From positions 1,674,001-1,738,000 of the forward strand of contig NZ_CP019770.1 in assembly GCF_004328665.1 (NCBI RefSeq): a DNA stretch of 64,000 nt. The letters run 5' to 3'. The notes under the pieces were generated by a model that was not told the DNA's origin, made no database searches, and saw nothing but the letters and a program-made list of their open reading frames with translations. The stretch comes from Pseudoalteromonas sp. DL-6. Lineage in GTDB: Bacteria; Pseudomonadota; Gammaproteobacteria; Enterobacterales; Alteromonadaceae. Positions 39,047 through 48,655 of the stretch are shown piece after piece. Each line of letters starts with the position of its first letter. Position 1 is the first letter of the stretch. Made by a program: the position numbers and the translations under genes.

Positions 39047-40057
39047 TTATAAGTGGTTAATGATCGACTTTACCAATTGCGGTCCTTTGTATATAAAACC
39101 GGTATAAACTTGGACTAAATCTGCACCCGCATCAAACTTTTCTTTTGCTGATTGAGCGTCATCAATACCACCCACACCAATAATAGGTAACTGATTATTT
39201 GTTAAGCGCTTGAGTTCAGAAACAACATGGGTTGAACGCTCTCTAACTGGCGCACCGGATAAACCGCCAGCCTCATCAGCATATTGCTGACCTTGAACTA
39301 AACTGCGCTCTAAGGTGGTATTTGTGGCTATAACACCATCAATTTTATTATTTAATAATGACTCACTGACTTGTTCAATTTGAATTGGATCTAAGTCTGG
39401 TGCAATTTTAACCAGCATAGGCACTTGTTTATTATGCTTGGCAATTAAATCAAGCTGTTCATTTTTTAGACTTTGCAATAAATCATCTAATGCTGCGCCA
39501 TATTGTAGGTCTCGTAGGCCCGGTGTATTGGGTGATGAAATGTTTACAGTAATATAGGATGCATGCTCAAACACTTTTCGCATACAGTGAATGTAGTCGT
39601 CTTTACCCTGCTCATTTGGGGTATCTTTATTTTTGCCGATATTAATACCTAAAATGCCATCGTACTTAGCTGCTTTTACATTATTAACTAAATTATCAAC
39701 ACCTTTGTTATTAAAGCCCATACGATTAATAATCGCATTTGACTGTGGCAATCTAAACATACGAGGCTTATCATTACCCGCTTGAGGACGCGGTGTTACT
39801 GTACCCACTTCAACAAAACCAAAGCCCATTTGGGCAAAGGCATCGATACACTCAGCGTTTTTATCAAGACCAGCAGCAAGTCCTACTGGGTTTTTAAATT
39901 CCAAACCTAAAAAATTCACCGGTTTATTAGCAACACTTTGTGCCCATGCCGCACTTAATGGCGTGTTAGCAAAGCGACGTAAGTTGTTAAGAGCAAAATC
40001 ATGTGCCCACTCCGCATCACGGGTAAACATAAAACGGCGAGCTAAATCGTAGAACAT
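39047..40057 (-). CDS. pyrD: Dihydroorotate dehydrogenase (class 2, quinone-dependent)
   Basis: 336 residues. An N-terminal amphipathic helix region (1-40) marks class 2. The catalytic Ser175 is in [12 protein letters not shown] and FMN contacts occur in the C-terminal GVGGI and [11 protein letters not shown] segments. It oxidises dihydroorotate and passes electrons to the membrane quinone pool for pyrimidine synthesis. Followed by zapC as in E. coli. Confidence 0.97.
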   Translation of the reverse strand: MFYDLARRFMFTRDAEWAHDFALNNLRRFANTPLSAAWAQSVANKPVNFLGLEFKNPVGLAAGLDKNAECIDAFAQMGFGFVEVGTVTPRPQAGNDKPRMFRLPQSNAIINRMGFNNKGVDNLVNNVKAAKYDGILGINIGKNKDTPNEQGKDDYIHCMRKVFEHASYITVNISSPNTPGLRDLQYGAALDDLLQSLKNEQLDLIAKHNKQVPMLVKIAPDLDPIQIEQVSESLLNNKIDGVIATNTTLERSLVQGQQYADEAGGLSGAPVRERSTHVVSELKRLTNNQLPIIGVGGIDDAQSAKEKFDAGADLVQVYTGFIYKGPQLVKSIINHL

Positions 40058-40084
40058 GAATATAATCCTCTTAAAATTGTAGAC

Positions 40085-40114
40085 AAAAAAATACCTCAGA
40101 CAAGGCTGAGGTAT
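40085..40114 (-). terminator. Terminator after NAD-glutamate dehydrogenase
   Basis: Nine-base stem ATACCTCAG/CTGAGGTAT, six-base loop, then six T residues on the minus strand; about 49 bases past the gene stop. Confidence 0.88.
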
Positions 40115-40162
40115 TATATAACAAAAACTGTTTAACGATTAGTTTTAATCAATAGCAGTTTG

Positions 40163-43100
40163 TTACTTTGCTGATGTATCACAATTGTGACCAAGCAACA
40201 TAAGCTCTCTTAATGCCACTGAGAACTTAGCAAAATCATGGCTTTGCGATGTTTTAAACTCTGTCAGCATTTGCTTCCAACGTTGAAGCAACAGATCTTG
40301 ACTATCCATCCATTGTTCAATTTGGCCATCTACATCACTGTTTTCACCTTCAAAGCTGTTTAATACAACTTCTGACAAGGTGCGTTGCTGCCAATCTAAC
40401 TCTTCACGATATGACGCACGCGCTAATGCCTGCCAATGGTTTGAAACAGGTTGATTAGTGATTTGGTCTAAGAACCAATGCAGTCCCATTTGCGCACCAA
40501 GTTTGAAGTAAGTGTGCGACACCATATCGATTTTACGATTAGAGTTTTGTGCAATTTGCGTTAAATCCATTACCGAGAATAAGCTTGATAACGATACAAT
40601 ACGCTGTGCAATATCAGCAGGTACACCGCTTTGCGTTAGTTCTTCACGCGCACTTACAATACGATCGCTTTCTGTTTTAACGATGTATTTAGTTAAGTTT
40701 TCACTTAAATCTGCAAATGTTGGTGAGAATATTTCGATCGCTTGCTCAATTGATTGTGCTTTGGTGCGATGACGCAGGAACCAACGTGTTGCACGGCGAA
40801 CTGTACGGCGTAATTGGTATAACATTTCTGTTTGTACGCTCGATGGTATCTTATTATCAAGATCACTAATAGATAACCATGTTTCACGCATTTGGAAAAT
40901 TTCACTTGCGATTGAGTAACACAATGCAATTTCAGCTTCATTTGCACCGGTTTCTTCATTCATACGCACCATAAAGTTTAAGCCCATATCATTAACAATA
41001 TTATTTGCTAACTTAGTGGCAATAATCTCTTTGCGTAGCGGATGATTATCCATTGCATCATTAAATTTCTCACGTAATGGACGCGGGAATGATTTAACTA
41101 ATAACTGACGGTAATACGGGTTTTCTGTAATTTCATCAGTGACTAATGACTCTTTGAGCACCATTTTCGCATAAGAAACCAATACAGATAGCTCAGGGCG
41201 CGTTAAATCTTTACCTGCGGCGGCGCGTTCTGCCAGCTCTTCATCAGTAGGAATAAACTCAATTGCACGGTCTAGCTTGCCATCTTTTTCAAGCGCATGG
41301 ATAAAGCGAATTTTTTCTTTAAGCGTTGAGGTTCCTTTAGATTGAGTAATCGATAAAGTGTGCGTTTGACGATAACAATCTTTAAGTACTAATTCAGACA
41401 CTTCATCAGTCATTGAATAAAGTAGTTCGTCACGTTGCTTACGTGTTAAGTCGCCTTCCGCAACTAAACCATTGAGTAAAATTTTAATATTTACTTCGTT
41501 ATCTGAACACGCAACCCCACCTACGTTATCGATGAAGTCAGTATTTACGCGACCGCCTTGAGCTGCAAACTCAATACGACCTAGTTGGGTTGCACCTAAG
41601 TTACCACCTTCACCAAATACTTTAGCACCAAGGTCTTTACCATTTATGCGCAGCGCATCGTTTGCACGATCCCCAACATCGGCATCAGTTTCTTTAGAAT
41701 GCTTAATGTAAGTACCGATACCGCCATTCCACAATAAATCATAGTTCATCATTAATGATGCTTTGATCAACTCATTTGGCGTCATGCTGGCTTTTTTAGT
41801 GCCTAACATCTTTTTCATTTCAGGCGTAAGCGTAATCGACTTAGCAGCACGCGAGAAGATACCACCACCGCTTGAGATTAACTCTTTATTGTAATCTTCC
41901 CATGATGAACGTGGTAATTTAAATAAACGTTCACGCTCTGGGTAAGAAGCTGCTGCATCTGGGTTTGGATCAACGAAAATATGTAAGTGATTAAATGCCA
42001 CTTGCAAGCGAATATGCTTTGATAACAGCATACCATTACCAAATACGTCACCGGCCATGTCGCCGATAGCAACTGCTGTAAAGTCTGTTGTTTGGCAGTT
42101 AATATCCATTTCACGGAAATGACGTTTAACAGACTCCCATGCACCACGCGCTGTGATACCCATTTTTTTATGGTCATAACCTACTGAACCACCTGATGCA
42201 AACGCATCACCTAGCCAGAAGTTATATTCGTTTGCGATGCCATTGGCAATGTCAGAGAATGTTGCTGTGCCTTTATCCGCTGCTACTACTAGGTACGCAT
42301 CGTCTTCATCATGGCGAGTCACATCAACAGCAGGTACTATTTCACCGCGGTCAATATTATCTGTAATGTCTAATAAACCACGAATGAAGATTTTATAACA
42401 TTCTTGGCCTTCTTTAATAAACGCTTCACGTTCACTAGGTAGTTGTTTACATACAAATCCACCTTTAGAACCTACCGGTACAATAACGGTATTTTTTACT
42501 TGTTGCGCTTTTACTAAGCCAAGCACTTCTGTACGGAAATCTTCTCGGCGATCTGACCAACGCAATCCACCACGGGCAACTTTACCAAAACGTAAATGCA
42601 CACCTTCAACACGTGGAGAATAAACAAATATCTCAAACGCTGGAACAGGTAGTGGGACTTCTGGAATTAAACTTGGCTGAATTTTAAGTGAGATGTAAGA
42701 CTTAAATTTGCCTTCAGCATCTTTTTGGAAGTAGTTAGTACGCAGTGTGGCAACAATCATATCAACGTATAAACGGATAATACGATCATCATCAAGGTTG
42801 GCAACGTTTTCTAACTCTGCGTAAATTTCTAAGCCTAGCTTTTCAAGCGTTTTAGCACTTGCAGGGCTTTTTACAGAGAACTTTTTAGAGAATAAGTTTA
42901 CAATTTTAGCGGCAATATGCGGGTAATTCGCAAAGGTGCTTTCAATATACGTTTGCGAGAAAGTAACCCCAATTTGGCGCATGTATTTTGCGTATGCACG
43001 TAAAATTGAAGATTCACGACCCGTTAAACCACCCATTAACACAAGACGGTTAAAGCCATCGTTTTCTAAGCGGTTTGCCCATACACTGGTTAACGCAGCA

Positions 43101-45004
43101 CGAAAACGTGCAGAGATCTTGTCAAAATCAGCCATCCCTTTGCTATCAATTAGCATTGAGAAGTCCATGATCCAATTAACGCCACCATCACTGGTTTTAA
43201 CCGAGTATGGCGTTTCACCTACAACACGTAAGCCAAAATTTTCAAGCATTGGCATAACATCAGATAAATGAATTGGCTCATCTTTATGGAATAAGCTTAA
43301 ACGCACAATATTGCTGCTTGCTTCTTCTTGCGGGCGATAAAACAACATTTCTAGCTTGTTATCATCGCTTAGCATTTCTAGCTTTTCAATATCGACCACT
43401 GCAGCGCTAGGTAATACTTCTTCTTTGTATGAGCGTGCAAACGCATTGCAATATTTACGGTTTAATTCATTACCACGGGCCTCACCAGCAGATTCAAGTA
43501 AGGCTGATTGTAATTTATCTTCCCAAGTACGAGCGGCTTCTATTAGATTGTTTTCTATATCTTTCACGTTATATTCAATATTGTTGTCGGTCACACGAAC
43601 AGTGTAATGGGTACGCGCCAGTGTAGACTCAGAGAAATAGGTAGTAAATTCGACTTTTACGTCAGAATTAAATGCGTTGGCTAAAATAGCCTGCGTTTCG
43701 CGGCGCAGCGCTGTGTTATAACGCTCACGAGGTACGTAAACCATGCATGATAAAAAACGGCCGTATGCATCTTTGCGCACAAATAAACGACACATATCGC
43801 GTTCTTGTATTTGCAATACGCCCATGGCAACTTCAAGTAACTCATTCTCACGAGCTTGTACCAGTTCGTCGCGTGGGTAAGTTTCTAATATATTTAATAC
43901 GGCTTTGTATGCATGTGTCCCTTTAGCGAAGTCACACATATCCATAATACGATTAATTTTACTTTTAAGGACCGGTACATCAGCAGCACTATTGTTATAA
44001 AAGTTTGATGAAAACAAACCAATAAAACGGTCTTCACCAATAACATTGCCTTTGTCATCAAAACGTTTAACACCCACATAATCTATATAAGCTGGGCGAT
44101 GAACACGAGACAATGAATTAGTTTTAGTTAAAATTAATAAGTTACTGCTTCGCGCTTCTCTTTGCGCTACTTCTGGCAGTTCAGAAAGCAAACGTGTGTG
44201 TTCAGCATCAGAGTTTTTCATTAACCCTAAGCTAGTCTCCATTTTGCCTTTTAATTGATAATCGCCCTGAACTGGTGACAGCTCATATTGACGGTAACCC
44301 ATTAAAGTAAAGTTATCTTTTACTAGCCAATCTAAAAACTCAACGGTTTCGTTTATTTCATTATCATTTTTATCTTTATGGCTTTTAGGCAGATTTTTAC
44401 TAACCGCTATGAGTTTTTCACGAATAGGCTGCCAATCTTCAACGGCAACCGAAACATCAACCAATACAGATTCAAGCTCTTTTTTGAAAGACTCAATAAC
44501 AGATGCATCTGTTTGGCGGTCAATTTCTATAAAAAACACTGTTTTTGTTGATGTTGATTCTTGCTCTGCTTTTAAGCTTGATAACCCTGATATTTTTTCG
44601 TTTTTATCACGTTGAATTTTCAGTGGGCTATGCAATAGCAAGTGAGAGGCGATGTTTTCTCGTGTCATGGCCATACGTACAGAGTCGACTAAAAACGGCA
44701 TGTCTTTAGCGATAATCTCTACAATGGTATGTGATGACTGCCAGCCATCTTTTGCCACTTCAGGATTGAAAACGCGAATAACTGCGTCATCTGATGTATT
44801 TTTTTCTAGCGAATTCCAAAGGCTGAGTGCAGCACCATATAAGTCACTGTCGTTACGATTAGCCAAATCCTCTTTAGACATATTGCTGTACAAGGCTTTG
44901 GCGAATTTCTCAACGAGTAACACATTATCAGCGCGAACTTTTTTCTGGATAAGCTTACAGACGTTATCTAAAATAACCGAGGCTTGGCCTTCATTTCGTG
45001 TCAT
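40163..45004 (-). CDS. gdhB: NAD-dependent glutamate dehydrogenase, large (L-GDH) type
   Basis: 1613 residues, the size of the 180-kDa GDH class. A long N-terminal region with ACT-like regulatory folds precedes the dehydrogenase core, which starts around RVEGVHLRFGKVARGGLRWS and contains the catalytic-lysine segment VIVPVGSKGGFV; a C-terminal helical region follows. It oxidises glutamate to 2-oxoglutarate and ammonia with NAD, usually in catabolism, which suits the neighbouring amino acid and TCA genes. AAGGAAC precedes the ATG by seven bases. Monocistronic, with its own terminator. Confidence 0.95.
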   Translation of the reverse strand: MTRNEGQASVILDNVCKLIQKKVRADNVLLVEKFAKALYSNMSKEDLANRNDSDLYGAALSLWNSLEKNTSDDAVIRVFNPEVAKDGWQSSHTIVEIIAKDMPFLVDSVRMAMTRENIASHLLLHSPLKIQRDKNEKISGLSSLKAEQESTSTKTVFFIEIDRQTDASVIESFKKELESVLVDVSVAVEDWQPIREKLIAVSKNLPKSHKDKNDNEINETVEFLDWLVKDNFTLMGYRQYELSPVQGDYQLKGKMETSLGLMKNSDAEHTRLLSELPEVAQREARSSNLLILTKTNSLSRVHRPAYIDYVGVKRFDDKGNVIGEDRFIGLFSSNFYNNSAADVPVLKSKINRIMDMCDFAKGTHAYKAVLNILETYPRDELVQARENELLEVAMGVLQIQERDMCRLFVRKDAYGRFLSCMVYVPRERYNTALRRETQAILANAFNSDVKVEFTTYFSESTLARTHYTVRVTDNNIEYNVKDIENNLIEAARTWEDKLQSALLESAGEARGNELNRKYCNAFARSYKEEVLPSAAVVDIEKLEMLSDDNKLEMLFYRPQEEASSNIVRLSLFHKDEPIHLSDVMPMLENFGLRVVGETPYSVKTSDGGVNWIMDFSMLIDSKGMADFDKISARFRAALTSVWANRLENDGFNRLVLMGGLTGRESSILRAYAKYMRQIGVTFSQTYIESTFANYPHIAAKIVNLFSKKFSVKSPASAKTLEKLGLEIYAELENVANLDDDRIIRLYVDMIVATLRTNYFQKDAEGKFKSYISLKIQPSLIPEVPLPVPAFEIFVYSPRVEGVHLRFGKVARGGLRWSDRREDFRTEVLGLVKAQQVKNTVIVPVGSKGGFVCKQLPSEREAFIKEGQECYKIFIRGLLDITDNIDRGEIVPAVDVTRHDEDDAYLVVAADKGTATFSDIANGIANEYNFWLGDAFASGGSVGYDHKKMGITARGAWESVKRHFREMDINCQTTDFTAVAIGDMAGDVFGNGMLLSKHIRLQVAFNHLHIFVDPNPDAAASYPERERLFKLPRSSWEDYNKELISSGGGIFSRAAKSITLTPEMKKMLGTKKASMTPNELIKASLMMNYDLLWNGGIGTYIKHSKETDADVGDRANDALRINGKDLGAKVFGEGGNLGATQLGRIEFAAQGGRVNTDFIDNVGGVACSDNEVNIKILLNGLVAEGDLTRKQRDELLYSMTDEVSELVLKDCYRQTHTLSITQSKGTSTLKEKIRFIHALEKDGKLDRAIEFIPTDEELAERAAAGKDLTRPELSVLVSYAKMVLKESLVTDEITENPYYRQLLVKSFPRPLREKFNDAMDNHPLRKEIIATKLANNIVNDMGLNFMVRMNEETGANEAEIALCYSIASEIFQMRETWLSISDLDNKIPSSVQTEMLYQLRRTVRRATRWFLRHRTKAQSIEQAIEIFSPTFADLSENLTKYIVKTESDRIVSAREELTQSGVPADIAQRIVSLSSLFSVMDLTQIAQNSNRKIDMVSHTYFKLGAQMGLHWFLDQITNQPVSNHWQALARASYREELDWQQRTLSEVVLNSFEGENSDVDGQIEQWMDSQDLLLQRWKQMLTEFKTSQSHDFAKFSVALRELMLLGHNCDTSAK

Positions 45005-45173
45005 TGTATGTTCCTTAATCTATCACTGCTAGTTTAGCAGAATATTTGTACAGCCATTTATTAGCGTGGAGTCAGCTAAATTCTAACCCTTTTGAAACTA
45101 ATAAACAGCCTTTTCGATGAAAACATTTTAAGCATTTCAGCTATTTGGTCATCTATTCACAAAATATAGATAT

Positions 45174-45195
45174 AAATGGCCATTACTGGCCATTT
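45174..45195 (-). terminator. Hairpin after the MMPL transporter gene
   Basis: Nine-base stem AAATGGCCA/TGGCCATTT with a four-base loop, 11 bases past the stop. The following minus-strand sequence is A/T rich but lacks a clean T-run, so termination may be partial. Confidence 0.5.
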
Positions 45196-45205
45196 TGGAG
45201 CAAAT

Positions 45206-47536
45206 TTATTCACCTTCTTTTTTCTGGTCAGTCCAGAGTAAGCTACCAATTGCAGGTAAAAGTAACACTGCGCCTAACATATTTACTAAAAACATAAAGG
45301 TAAGCAGAATTCCCATATCAACTTGGAACTTCAAATCAGAAAAAATCCACGTACTTACACCAATTGCTAACGTAATACCGGTAAATAACACCGCACTACC
45401 ACGTTCAACTAATGCATTACGATAAGCAATACTCAACGGCACGTTTTGTTTTAACTGCCCCATCATCGATGACAAAATATAAATACCGTAATCAACACCA
45501 ATACCTACACCCAAAGCAATTACTGGTAAAGTTGAAACAGTTAAACCAATTTCAAGCTGCACCATAAGCGCCTGTGCAAGGGTTGACACTATGTACAAGG
45601 GTAACACCACCGCAATAGTTGCTTTTACGCTCTTAAAGCTAAGTAAACATAAAATAATTACTGCACCGTAAACATAGAGCATCATAGGGATTTGCGCGGC
45701 TGAAACAGACTCGTTAGTTGCAGCCATTACGCCTACAGGGCCTGATGCTAATTTGAAAGCAAGTTTTTCTGTGCCCTCTTCAACAGCAAATTGTTTTACT
45801 TTTGCAATCACGTTATCAATAGTTTGTGCTTTGTGATCGTCTAAAAATATGATCACTGGCATTACTGAACAATCGCCATTGAGTAAGCCAGTGCTTGTTT
45901 CAACTCGAGAGGTTGATTGCACTAAACTGGCAGAATTGCGCGGCAAACTTTGCCATTTTAAATTACCCTCGTTATAACCGGCATTAACCGACTGAGCCAC
46001 TGAACTTAGGCTCACAGCAGATTGTACACCGGCTAAATTTTCAACTTTATATTGAAAACGCGATATACGCTCCATTACATCATGTTCAGTACACGCTGCA
46101 GGGTAAGCCTCTACAATGACTTTAAGGATATCAGATGAAATTGTGTATTTGTCCGATATTAAGAAAGTATCTTGGTTGTAACGTGCATCTTGGTGTAAGG
46201 ATGGTGCTCCCGCATGTAAATCACCAATACGCATTTTATCTGCTTGCCAATAGCCCAGTGCGAATAAAACCAGCGTGAAACCAATAATGATTTTTGCTGT
46301 TTTTGGGTCGGTTGCTTTAACTAACAAATCGCGCATAGCATCAAGTATATTCGGTTTGTTGGCATCACCTGATTGAATATGGATGCTGTTTTCAAAGCGC
46401 ATATATGATGCCCACACTGGCAACAAAATCAGATTAGTAAATATAATCACCGCCACCCCTAAACTCGCAGTAATAGCAAGTTCACGAATAATACCGATAT
46501 CAATGGTTAAAAGGGTTAAAAAGCCGACCGTATCCGATAACAGCGCAATCCCACCAGGTACGAGTAAAGCTCTAAAGCTTGATTGACAACATACTGATGT
46601 AGTTTTGCCCTCAGCAACCTTTTTGCCAATCGCATTAATCATTTGCACACCATGGCTCACACCAATAGCAAAAACTAAAAACGGCACTAAAATAGACATA
46701 GGATCAAGCCCAAAGCCTAAACTAGAGAGCAGTCCTAACTGCCAAATTACAGCAATAATTGAACACACAATCGGTAAAATAGTGAGCTTTAAGCTGCCAC
46801 AAAATAGCCATACCATGACGAATGTAAACGCAATCGCGATGGCAAAAAATAAAACAACCCCTTTTGCACCTTCGGCGATATCGCCGGCCATTTTTGCAAA
46901 GCCGATAATATGAATACTAATATCGTCTGTACTGAGCGGCTCACGGATTTCGCTTTCTAACTTCTTTGCAAACGCGAGCGTGTCTAATTTTTCTTGTGTT
47001 TGCGGGTCGGTTTCTAATAGTTGCGCAGTCACCATGGCACACGAATAATCGCTTGCTATCATACGACCGACTACTTTGGCCTTTTCAATGTTTTCTTTTA
47101 CAACGCCTAAGCCCTGCTTGTCTGCTTTAAAGTTGGCTGGAATGATAGGTCCGCCAGCAAAGCCGTCTTCAACAACTTCAACAAAACGAGCGCTGGGTGA
47201 AAAAATAGAATTTACTAAAGGACGATTTACCCCTGGAATAAAATAAAGCTGATCATGAACTGCTTTTAATTGGGTAAAAAATTCAGGGTTGAAAATATCA
47301 CCACTGTCGTCACATACTGAAATTAAAATGCTATTAGCACCACCAAACTGTTTCTCATGCTTGGTGTAAACCTTCATGTATTCATGATTAAGCGGGATAT
47401 TTTTATTAAATGACGCATCAAGCTGAATGTGTGTGGCTTTAAATACCAATAAACAGGTGATCAACACAAAACTTATGAGTACCACTAAGCGGTGTCTAAA
47501 AATCGCTTTTTCTAAAAAATCTAAAATTGCTTGCAT
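45206..47536 (-). CDS. MMPL/RND-superfamily transporter
   Basis: 776 residues. One N-terminal membrane segment (about 15-33), a large periplasmic loop, five further segments (about 225-385), a second periplasmic loop (about 430-610) and six C-terminal segments, the usual RND/MMPL duplication. In the second half TM10 carries GVGIGVDYGIYI (Asp about 683), the MmpL proton-relay motif, whereas the matching TM4 site reads IGVSHG (291-296) without the Asp-Tyr pair. The protein probably exports a hydrophobic compound with proton coupling. The start overlaps the YCF48-protein stop by one base (TAATG). Substrate unknown. Confidence 0.88.
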   Translation of the reverse strand: MQAILDFLEKAIFRHRLVVLISFVLITCLLVFKATHIQLDASFNKNIPLNHEYMKVYTKHEKQFGGANSILISVCDDSGDIFNPEFFTQLKAVHDQLYFIPGVNRPLVNSIFSPSARFVEVVEDGFAGGPIIPANFKADKQGLGVVKENIEKAKVVGRMIASDYSCAMVTAQLLETDPQTQEKLDTLAFAKKLESEIREPLSTDDISIHIIGFAKMAGDIAEGAKGVVLFFAIAIAFTFVMVWLFCGSLKLTILPIVCSIIAVIWQLGLLSSLGFGLDPMSILVPFLVFAIGVSHGVQMINAIGKKVAEGKTTSVCCQSSFRALLVPGGIALLSDTVGFLTLLTIDIGIIRELAITASLGVAVIIFTNLILLPVWASYMRFENSIHIQSGDANKPNILDAMRDLLVKATDPKTAKIIIGFTLVLFALGYWQADKMRIGDLHAGAPSLHQDARYNQDTFLISDKYTISSDILKVIVEAYPAACTEHDVMERISRFQYKVENLAGVQSAVSLSSVAQSVNAGYNEGNLKWQSLPRNSASLVQSTSRVETSTGLLNGDCSVMPVIIFLDDHKAQTIDNVIAKVKQFAVEEGTEKLAFKLASGPVGVMAATNESVSAAQIPMMLYVYGAVIILCLLSFKSVKATIAVVLPLYIVSTLAQALMVQLEIGLTVSTLPVIALGVGIGVDYGIYILSSMMGQLKQNVPLSIAYRNALVERGSAVLFTGITLAIGVSTWIFSDLKFQVDMGILLTFMFLVNMLGAVLLLPAIGSLLWTDQKKEGE

Positions 47537-48531
47537 TAAGGGGTCAACTCCTTCACTTTAATGCCGTTTTCTGTCGCCATGATAAGTCTATCTTTTACAA
47601 TCACGCCATCAAGAATCGCTTTACCATCAGCCAATTGCTCGTATGAAAGCACATCATCCTTAAGATGAAAAATAACACCGCTATTAGCCAATAATAGCCA
47701 TTGTTTATCGTTATAATTAATGATGCTGTTTACAGTAGCTGTTTTATCATTGTCTAAGTGCTGCCACTGCCCGCTGTTAGCCTCATTAACAAAAATATTA
47801 CCGCGTAGTCCAGCTACAATATCTCTTGATGAATCTGATGCAAAACCAAAAAATGAACCAGGGTAAATTTCATCCAAACGTTGCCATGTTTGACCGTCGT
47901 CATCACTTTTTGCCATTAACCCCATCTCACCCACTAGCATTAAACCACTGCTAGTCGGTTCTATGCGGTTAAAATGAGGCAAAATAGACGAGGTTTCTAT
48001 TTCATAACCTTCAGGATCTGTTTGTTTTAAATCATTTAAATAATCTCTATCTTCACTAAATAATAGCGAATCTAAAAAACGTTTTTGCCAATTTTTTCCG
48101 CCATCAGTTGTTTGATAAAACATACCATAGGCACCAACCGCATAGCCATGTAAGTCATCTTTAAAATAAATATCTAAACAGGGTTTATCTAAGCTCGGTT
48201 TTGCTTGTTGTAATTGCCAATTTTCACCACCATCGGTGGTATTGATAATTGTGGCGTCATGTCCACATGCCCAGCCATTAGAATCGTTGGTAAATTCAAC
48301 CGCTGTTAATAATACTTGTGTAGGTACCGATTGCGCTTGTTGCCAGTCACTACCATCAACACTTTTAATCACTGTCCCGTGTTTACCCACAGCAATAAGC
48401 CCGGCTGAGGTTTGGGTAATATCGGTAAGGAGTGTTTTATCTGCATTAATTGCGCTAATCGCACTTTGAGGTGCGTCTTGTGCAAAACTCGCACCGCTTA
48501 GGATCAGGCTGGCATAGACCAAATACTTCAT
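47536..48531 (-). CDS. YCF48/BNR-repeat periplasmic propeller protein
   Basis: 331 residues. A signal peptide (cleavage near ASFAQ) is followed by repeated blades with the BNR-like Asp-box S/T-x-D-G-G-x-x-W: VDGSDWQ, TDGGENWQ, TDGGKNWQ and DDGQTWQ, about six to seven blades. YCF48/HCF136-type propellers act as assembly or binding factors. It sits between the DUF1329 gene and the MMPL gene and is coupled to the latter. The specific role is unknown; scaffold or substrate binding in the periplasm is inferred. The ribosome site is weak, AAGGCG at about 11 bases. Confidence 0.82.
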   Translation of the reverse strand: MKYLVYASLILSGASFAQDAPQSAISAINADKTLLTDITQTSAGLIAVGKHGTVIKSVDGSDWQQAQSVPTQVLLTAVEFTNDSNGWACGHDATIINTTDGGENWQLQQAKPSLDKPCLDIYFKDDLHGYAVGAYGMFYQTTDGGKNWQKRFLDSLLFSEDRDYLNDLKQTDPEGYEIETSSILPHFNRIEPTSSGLMLVGEMGLMAKSDDDGQTWQRLDEIYPGSFFGFASDSSRDIVAGLRGNIFVNEANSGQWQHLDNDKTATVNSIINYNDKQWLLLANSGVIFHLKDDVLSYEQLADGKAILDGVIVKDRLIMATENGIKVKELTP

Positions 48532-48617
48532 AAATTAAATTCGCCTTGAACTGAGGATTTGTTTGTCTGTTATAAGGAGGAAAACCTGTGCGTTAATAGA
48601 CAAACGCGATGTGAAAC

Positions 48618-48645
48618 AAAAAAGGCACCTAGGAAACTAGGTGCC
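48618..48645 (-). terminator. Terminator between DUF1329 and YCF48 genes
   Basis: Perfect nine-base stem GGCACCTAG/CTAGGTGCC with a four-base loop, then six T residues on the minus strand, 11 bases past the DUF1329 gene stop. It splits the four-gene set into two expression units. Confidence 0.9.
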
Positions 48646-48655
48646 AGCTTTTATA

